Source: Lingula anatina
Taxonomy: Eukaryota > Brachiopoda > Lingulata > Lingulida > Lingulidae
Length of the DNA: 64,000 nt
Direction: 5' to 3'
NCBI RefSeq assembly: GCF_001039355.2
Contig: NW_019775292.1
Span: 368,331-432,330, forward strand
Made by a program: the position numbers and the translations under genes. Numbering within the stretch: the first letter of the stretch is position 1; the number at the start of each line of letters is the position of its first letter. The notes below the pieces were generated by a model. It worked only from the letters and a program-made list of their open reading frames with translations, had not been told where the DNA came from and searched no databases. Positions 52,101-61,071 of the stretch are shown here, in pieces.

Positions 52101-55100
52101 AGTATGAAGCTACAATTTTTTAATATTGTTTTCAATCCCCTCTTTGAAAAATTGTATTATAGCACCATGCCATAAAGATCTACTCAAGAAAAGAATTTGC
52201 TTGGGTAAAAATGAGTACGGAATAAACTGAAGACACTTGGCTTGTCATTAAGTTTTCACAAAAATATGTCAGATAACTTTATACTGTCCTTGAAAGAGTA
52301 AAGATTGAAAGATAATTTTAGACAAACTTTGACGGGGGAAATATCCACAAAGAGTAAAGGGCTATTGCGCCAACATCTTGTTGAAAATTTTACACTGCAA
52401 TTCTATTTAAATAAGCTAAGGAACTAATTGCCAAATTTAGACTTTCATCACATAACTGGGGCATAACCAGACCTGCAAAAATTGTACACACAGATTTAAA
52501 AAAATTACAAGCACGTACAGCAAAATGTAGACTAACGCAAAACATGAAGGACAGCGTAATCACAGCAAATGTACCTCATATAGTAGCTTAATTTCCATTA
52601 ATAATAAAATCATCATTTAGGTCAAAAATATTCTCGTGATTTAATAAATATTCTAATTTACCCAGAACGGCATATGTATTTAAAAGGAGGCTAACTAAGC
52701 TGGATCAAGTCTGTGTTAAAATTCCTATGAAGCTGTGCAGGAAAAATTCTTCCTTTGTTTCTCTAGCTCCTCAATAAACCTGGTATTCAGATTTCATCTA
52801 GTACCCCCAGGTCTGTGGGAGCTGCTCTTTGAAACTAACGCACAGGTAGATTTTTACCTGAGATAAATATCGCTAGCGAGAGTGCGTTCGATACTCCCAA
52901 GACTACAGGAGAATTGAATGCCATTTAACCCTCTAATTAAGAGGCAAAGGAAGTTCCAGTTAGATGGATGATTAAGATAGGACTTGTAGAGGTAACAGGC
53001 ATTGTTTACCTCAGTTTAATTAAAGTATGCAAGATGGGGTGTGTAATGTTACGGGCGGAGGAGCGCACACCAGACGACACGTTGTTAATAATTACTCAAC
53101 TGCAGCACACAGCCGCGCTTTATTCTAATTGGATAATATTACACAATGTGCATGACGCACCACTATGTGACATCCCCCCCTTTTAAAGGAAAAAAACTAA
53201 TTAACATACAGACAATCACTTACCAGTTATTTATATGTCTAGCTACAAAATGTGATACACATGCTTATCTTAAACATTGTGTTACTACCTTAGTTAAAGT
53301 AATAAAATACAAATAAAAGTAAAAGTTCTGTTTTGATTGTCTTTGATTAGCAAAATTCATTTTATAATTAGTGCAATAACATTAAACACGACATGTCTCC
53401 TCTAGTAAACAGTCAATGTTAATCTCCCTGAGTGCATAAAGTCAATGCAGTACTTTTTCAAGTGTCTTTCTAACGAACACATTTAAATGGGTTACAGGCA
53501 CTGTGTACAATCAACAATTTTTTTTTTTTTTTAATATAACAACAAATAAACATGCAGTCACTTCATTTCATAATCTGCTTGCCACTTAGGCGGATGTCTC
53601 TCCTGAGTACTACGCCTACAAATTTGTGGCTGAACAATTTGTTTTCCAGTTTCATTGTTCTGGTGCACTGTTTTACTCATACTAGTATCTGATGGTTCAG
53701 TATCCATAACATGCGACTCAGGCACCGAGTCAGGAGACTTGTTTATCATGCGTTGGTTTCTACGATATGAATGTCCATCCGGAGTAGTCACCTCATATGA
53801 CCTCGGCGTATTATGAATATCTGTCACTCTGGCATGTTCCCAATTTTGTCCTTAATTCACACGAACACTATCTCCCACATTAAATGATTGGTGATATTTA
53901 GCACTTCTATCATAATAGAATTTCTGCTTTTGCTGACACTTGTGCAGCTTTGACTGTGCATCATTTACCATCTTTGGTTGCAGCAAGTTATTTGTAGTAG
54001 GCATTTTATCTTTTAACCTCCTACTCATTAACAGTTGAGCTGGTGATGAACCTATACCAGCTAAAGGTGTATTTCTGTATTCTAACAATGATATGTGAGG
54101 ATCTTTACCCTCTGCTTGTGCTTTCTTAAGCATTCCTTTAATTGACTGCACAAATCGCTCACCTTGACCATTAGACTGCAGGGCCGTAGCCTGAGCAAAA
54201 TGCCAGGGGGGGCAGTAAGCGGACACGAGGGGGCAAAGCCCCCGAAGGGGGAGGGGGTGTCCCCCTACCAGTGTGGAAAATTCTAAATCCCAGGGGGGGC
54301 AGCTGCCCCCCCTGCCCCCCCGGAGGCTACGGCCCTGGACTGAGCATAAGTGGGACTAGTATAAACACAAGTGAATCCCCACTCTTTCGCAAACTGCACT
54401 CTTATGCAAAAGGCATATTATCACTAACTAAGGTATCTGGAATACCATGCCTTGAAAACTGGTTTCATTGCTGCAATAACACCAGCTGCTGTTTTGTTTT
54501 GCAGCTTGACAACTTCAGGAAACTTTGAATAATAATCAACTATCAACAAGTAATCATGGCCTGTAAACTCAAATATATCTGAACCCAGCTTTGACCATGG
54601 ACGAGTTGGCAAAGAATGTGGAATCATTGGTTCCTTGGGATTCTGACGCACATATGTGGCACATACTGGGCAATCAGCAATCTTGGTCTCTATGTCCTTG
54701 TTGATATTAGGCCAATACATAATTTCAGAGGCTCGTGCTTTGCACTTTTCACTGCCAGCATGTCCTTCATGCAGTGTAACAAGCATTTCTTGTCTCATGG
54801 CAACAGGAATTATAAGTCGCTCTCCAGCATATATCAGTCCTTCCTCCACATGCATTTGTCCTCTTAAATTCCAATATGCCTGAATTTCTGGTGCTAGGGA
54901 AGACTTATGCTGAGGCCAACCATTCACGATATGGTTATGGACCAGCTGGAGGCTGCGGTCACTCCGAGTAGCATCTCGAAGTTCCTGAATCCTGTGCGTG
55001 GATGCTGGCAAATACTGAGTAACAGTATGAATCCTTTACTGTCCCTCTTCTAACTGAGAATCTATGCTCTCCTTAGATGTGTCATCAACATACGCACGTG

Positions 55101-58100
55101 ACAGCGTGTCTGCAATGTACAACTTTGAACCTGGTACATATGTCACACATAGATTGTATTTCATCAATTTTAACAACATCATTTGCATTCTAGGAGACAC
55201 CTGGTGTAGTGGTTTCCTTATAATTGCCTCTAGAGGTTTGTGATCACTCTCCACCATAACCTCATTGCCATAAATATAATGGTGAAACTTTGTTGCTGCA
55301 TGCAAAATAGCTAAAAGTTCCTTCTCAATCTGTGCGTATCTCGTCTCTGTATCAGTTAATGCACGTGAGGCATAAGCAATAGGTTGACCATCTTGTAACA
55401 GACATGCACCTAATCCCGTAGATGACGCGTCTGCTTGTATCGTCACTGGCTTGGATGGCTCAAACAACTTCAGCACTGGTTCTTCTGAGAGTACATCTTT
55501 TACTTATTGCATGGCAGCTTTCTGCTCTGGTCCCCAATTCCAAGGTACTCCAGCTTTCAACAAACTGCTGATTGGACTCATGGTAGAAGACTTATTTGGA
55601 ATAAATGGTGATAGGAAATTCAACATTCCTGTTAAACGCTTCACTGCCTCAGTATCAGTTGGGTCTGGCATTTCCAGAATTGAGTGAATCTTCTCTGGGT
55701 CTGGTCGGATTCCTTGTGCTCCAACAATCATCCCAAAATATGATACACTGTTTTGTTTCAACTGCGTTTTCTTGGCATTAAAACGAACATTGCTCTCCAT
55801 GGCACGTTTAATCACTTCTCCCAGGATTTGATCGTGTTCCTCAACTGTCTCTGTTGCTATCAGAATGTCATCTGCTATAGCATACATTGTATGTATTTCT
55901 AATGTCACCAAAGACACGGTAAACATTTTTCTGCAAAATATCTGCAGCACTCGTAATTCCAAATGGCATTCGTCTACATTTATAGTGTCCAAAAGGTGTG
56001 GAAAAAGTAGTAAGTTCTGAACTGGAGTCATCTAATTCCACTTGGCAGTAGGAATCCTTGAGATCGATGATGGTGAAGACTTTACTTCCTCCTATCTGCG
56101 CTGCTACTGATTCCAATGTTGGCATATTGAAATGTTCTCTTCTTATCTCTTTGTTGAGATGTTGGGTGTTGAGGCACAACCTTATGGAACCGTCTTTCTT
56201 CTCTGTTATGACAATATTGCTAATAAAATCTGTGGGGTGGTCCACCTTCTCAATAACTCCTTGTCTCTCCATTTCTTCAAGTTTATTTCTCAATGGGGCC
56301 ATCAACTTCTGTGGAACCCTGTGTGTAGGAGCAATGTGACCCTTAGCACCCTGCTTCAGTGAGATGTGATACTGCCCAGGGAACTTTCCCAGGCCTGTGA
56401 AAGCACTTTTATAAGATCCCCTTTCTATTGAATCCTTTGTAATTGATGCAGTTACTGAGTCAAGATTCCTTTGTTTCTCCACTGAAACAAGACCTAGAGC
56501 AATACAAGCTTGCAGTCCCATCACTGGCACTGTTTTTTGTTTTGTAACAAATACTTCTCCAATGGTTTTACGTCCATTTGACATGCTCATATCTACTTTC
56601 GCTCTGCCAATGTGCTCTACCACTGCACCACCAAACGCTCTAAGTATGGTATGAGATTGTTCTAGTTCGGGTCTACCTGCTATCTTTCTCCATATTTTCT
56701 GGGATATTGAGCTGGTTTCTGCACCTGTGTCTATCTTCATTCTAATATGAGAGTCAGCTACCTTTACATTTTCAAACCATACACGCTGATCTTCATTCCT
56801 GGACACACTGCCTATACTCAGCTCTATTGTTCCCATAAAATATTCAGCACTGTGTTGAACTGCACTGTTATCGTCATTACTTAGTTCATGGACTTTTATA
56901 GTAGCTCTACAACAACTTTTGAAGTGGTTGTTACCTTTACACTTGTAACATGTCCGTCCCCATGCAGGGCAGTCTGTGTGCAGATTTGGACCATGGTTTC
57001 TCTTACAACGTGTGCATAACTTGGTGTGTCGATTATCTTTCTTCTGAGAAAACTTCGTTGAGGGTTGTCTCTTACCCTTCTGTATCATGGATACACTGGA
57101 AGTTGCAGCTGCGGCACCACGTGCGAGCCCAGACATAGAGTCAACTTCCTGCTTTGTGATCTCCGCCGCCCGGCAAATGTCTATAGATTTCTCGAGGTCC
57201 AAATTTTTCTCCCTTAAGAGTCTTTCCTGCAGCCTTTTGTCCTGTGTAAACACTATTTTGTCCCTTACCATGTTGTCGGTCTCAGCAAAATCACACTTTG
57301 CCGCAATGGCCTTGACCTTTACCAGGTAATCGTCAAAAGGCATAGAGTCTCGCTTTAAGTTCCAAAAGCTGAATCTATTAAAAACGATCCTCTTCTCACC
57401 GCACAGTTCAGTGTCAAATTTATCTAAGACTCTCTCGTAACTCTCTTTATCACCTGCTTCGTTCCAGTTAAACTGGTTGAAACGTTTTACTCCCTCTGGT
57501 CCCATGCACGTGAGAAGCATGGCGATTTTTGTGGCGTCTGTTTTCTCCACTGCTTCTTTGGCTACCAGAAAAAGTTGGAACATTTGTTTCCATTCCCTCC
57601 AATTTTGGCTAACATCGCCATCAAAAGAGAACTGTGGTGGGGGCTTGAAGTCATTCATCCCGATCCTGACACCATGTAATGTTACGGGCGGAGGAGCGCA
57701 CACCAGATGACACGTTGTTAATAATTACTCAACTGCAGCACACAGCCGCGCTTTATTCTAATTGGATAATATTACACAATGTGCATGACACACCACTATG
57801 TGACAGGGTGTCAGCAGTTTAATTAAATAAATTGAATTTCACAAATAACATGGACCTCATATGCAACAATCAACAGTACCCTTAAGTCATTCAAATGCAG
57901 TGTTAAAGAATTGAATAGACGGGAAATGGTTTTACATAGCTTCACGAGGATTTAGACCCCTCGGGTAAGAGATTTGAATGAGTATAAACTTTTATCAAAA
58001 GCCAGAAAAGTCATCTTACAGGTAGACAATGCAGCTCAGTTTGACAGCTAAGCACGCTCTGTTCTCCGGTGGCACGATTGTCGTCATCAGACCACGTGAC

Positions 58101-61038
58101 CACATAGCTCATAACTCCCAGGTCGAGCAAATAGGATGTTTTTTAAAGCCAAAAATTTACAAAATGAGCTTTTAATTTGTGTATTTAGATAAAGATGTCG
58201 TTAGTTGGGCATGTTTTCTGAAGAATATGTTCTGTTCAGGCCATTCTGATGGTGTGGCCATTGTCCTTTAAACTCCCCAACCCAGAATTTACTTGTGCAT
58301 AAGATTGTGCAGAAGACCCATACACATCAAGTAACTCGGCATGTATGTCCTTACCAGTTTTACCTTTCAAATGCAAATACCGAATTACAGCACGGTACTC
58401 CATTTTTGATGAAAAGCTTGCTTTTACATCACTAACCATGTTTGACATTCAATATCTGACAAACAAATGACCGTATTCATGTATAGTTTTGTACCCAGGT
58501 ACAATACATGTATTGAAACAATGCCTGAAAATCATGGATGTCTAGGTTGATCGGAGATGTGTTAGGCTGGTTATATATTGACTCAGCCTTGTAAGTATTA
58601 CTGAAATACAGGTTAAGTTTGAAAATAAGCTTGATCGGTTAAATTTTGGTGAAGTTATACCTTTTTTTGTAAATAAGTGTTTTTTCCTCGGATCTAATTC
58701 TGTTAACAGTCTCATTTTTTAACTAATTAGATATGTAAAGGTGTTCTTTTGACATTTTATGCATCTTAACACTATTGTTAGTTGATTATATAAAAATGAT
58801 GGTAAACCTGTTATTGTGTATTGTGTAATAAAGTGTCAAAAATGGAAATAAATTTGTATCTTTATAGTTTGTCAGATTCAATCATTCACTATGTTCAGAA
58901 TCTCAGAATGGAGCAAATTGGACATTTAAAATTGTTCTATTGATATTTTTCCTATGTCATCAATTTTCTTAGTTGATCATTTACTAAAAACAGTAAATCA
59001 ATTATTTTTTGTTATGTAAAAAAGGTGTTGAAAATGGAAATAAACCCATTTCAGTATAGTTCTCTTGTTTACATTTTGGCATTTTCAAAGTTTGACTCTG
59101 AACATCCATGGACTTGAAGACTTTTGCTAGTCACATTTTCTAAATATCCATGATACTTTTACTTTATTATTAAAAATTGATGGTCATTATACTGTTAAGC
59201 ATTATGTAATATTGCGTCAAAATTGAAGTAAAGCCTGTTTTGAACACTGCTGCCATAGTGACCATTAAAGCAAAACCTTCTCACACTTACAGAAAAGAAA
59301 CATGGGACTTGAATACAGCTTCAGTTGGAAAATCTGTCTTATTGATTAAATTTTCTGTAAGTAATGCATTTTTTCGTGAAAATTTAATTTTTCACATACC
59401 GCCATTTTCAAGGTGTAACTTTAACTTCCATGGGCTATGAAAACCTTTGCTAGTCATATTTTCTGAATAATCATGATACTTTTACTTTATAATTAATAAT
59501 GGATGGTCATTGTGCTGTTATGCTTTATGTGATATTGCATCAAATTTGAAGAAACCCCAATTTGGGCACTGCCTTCTTAGTGACCATTGAAGAAAAATCA
59601 TGTCACTTCCGTACTCTTCTTGACATACAGATCAAATAAGAAAACCAGCTCTATTGCATTATCATTTTTATTGGATTAATGCATATTTTTGTAAAATTTT
59701 CATTTTTCTCAATCTGGCATTTTCTAAGAGTATACTTTAACTCTCATGGGCCTGAAACCTTATGCTTTTACTTTCATTGGTACTACCTGTTGTGCATAAT
59801 TAAAATTTGAAGTTGACTTTGCATTTAAGTATAATGTATTATTGTATCAGAATTGACAGTATTCTATTTTGTGAATTATTATTTCTGCTTTTTGTCTGTA
59901 CATTTGACAGCTTTGCTGCCCTGTTTATTTTGTTAATTTTATAAGATAGTGTATTTAATGTTTGCTAGGAAAAGTGGGTTATCATAGATGGATTGCTTCC
60001 CAGAAGATGCTATTATTTTTATGTGTCTGGTCACCTGTCTGGTCGATGGTATGGCTCTGGCTACAGTAACCATATCAAAATGCCTATACGCAGTAAGTAT
60101 TATATCTTTTCCAGATATGGCATGCAGGTCTACTCAACTACCAGACTCGGCATTGAATGATCCCAAATTCACCGGTAGATTGGACCACACTACCCGTTTT
60201 CAAGGTGTGCGTCAGTACGCATTTCACAGTATCATACCCCAGAACAAATTTTGAGATGAAATGCACACTTTCCAACCCCACTGAGAATCATCACTATCAC
60301 AGCGCATACTAGGCAAGAGCAGTGTCACGTCTGATACTTCGAAGCACGTACTGATTCACACCTTGAAAACGGGTAGTGTGGTAGTGTGGTCCGATCTACC
60401 AATGAATTCAGGTTTATTCAGTGCCAAATCTGGTAGTTGGGTAGGCCTGGCATGGCACCAAGTAAATGAAAGTTCAAGTTACAGTTGAACCACAATGAAG
60501 TAAACTATATGATAATTTCAAAATATTTCATAATTTTGCAGCCAATTACAAATTGGCATTGCCAGTGATATGAAAATAAAAAAGAGTCAATGTTACACTT
60601 TTGACTAATTTAAAACTGACTTTACCTTTTGCTGAAATATTTTATCACCTTGCATTTTGTCTTGTATCAGTCCATGCTAACAGTCCATGCTATAAATATC
60701 CTGACCTTACACATGGATCTTAAAGGACTGTATTGATAGAATCAATGAATAACAAATTGGCAATGAACTCTACTTACAGTACCAGAATCTCCTTTCAAGT
60801 TTGTCCCAGAGAAGCTTGATCTCAGTTTTCCAGAAAATACAAGCCTGGGTACAGGTGAGAACCTATAATTAATTTCTTTTCTTGTGAACCTAACTTTTAG
60901 GCAGCAAGTGAAAGTCAAATTCAAAACTCTACATTAATTCTTATATATATAGGGAATATATTTTTGTTTGCTTCATTGGACAATTCAGTGAGTGAGCTGA
61001 TGTCACAAGGACATCAAAGAGATTATCAAAAGTTAGAC

Positions 61039-61071
<33 letters not shown>

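Larger units (their letters stand above)
53173..57674 (-). mobile_element. Internal region of a degenerate Ty3/gypsy LTR retrotransposon (gag-pol)
   Basis: Minus strand. From ATG 57658 a gag region is followed by a Cys/His knuckle region (CTRCKRNHGP, CYKCKGNNHFKSCC), protease (KIDTGAETSS) and reverse transcriptase (RLCLNTQHLNK, MPFGITSAAD). The frame breaks near 55885 just before the IADDILI active site, then continues through RNase H (QADASSTGLGACLL) and the integrase zinc and core regions (LHEGHAGSEKCKARA, FTGHDYLLIVDYYSKF). In-frame stops occur at 55504, 55036 and 53852, and further frame disruption near 54350-54430. The integrase end (SNGQGERFVQSIKG) is cut off by a nested element. No chromodomain or env-like gene was seen. 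The copy cannot encode a full pol. Confidence 0.9.

Noticed and set aside
52750-52845. Possible exon after 'ttctctag' reading SSINLVFRFHLVPPGLWELL
   Set aside because: Considered as the missing half of the FN3 domain, but it lacks the FN3 pattern; the segment at 59969-60092 fits both phase and motif.
54616-57710. Several plus-strand frames across the LTR element
   Set aside because: All are antisense to gag-pol domains that are clearly recognisable on the minus strand.
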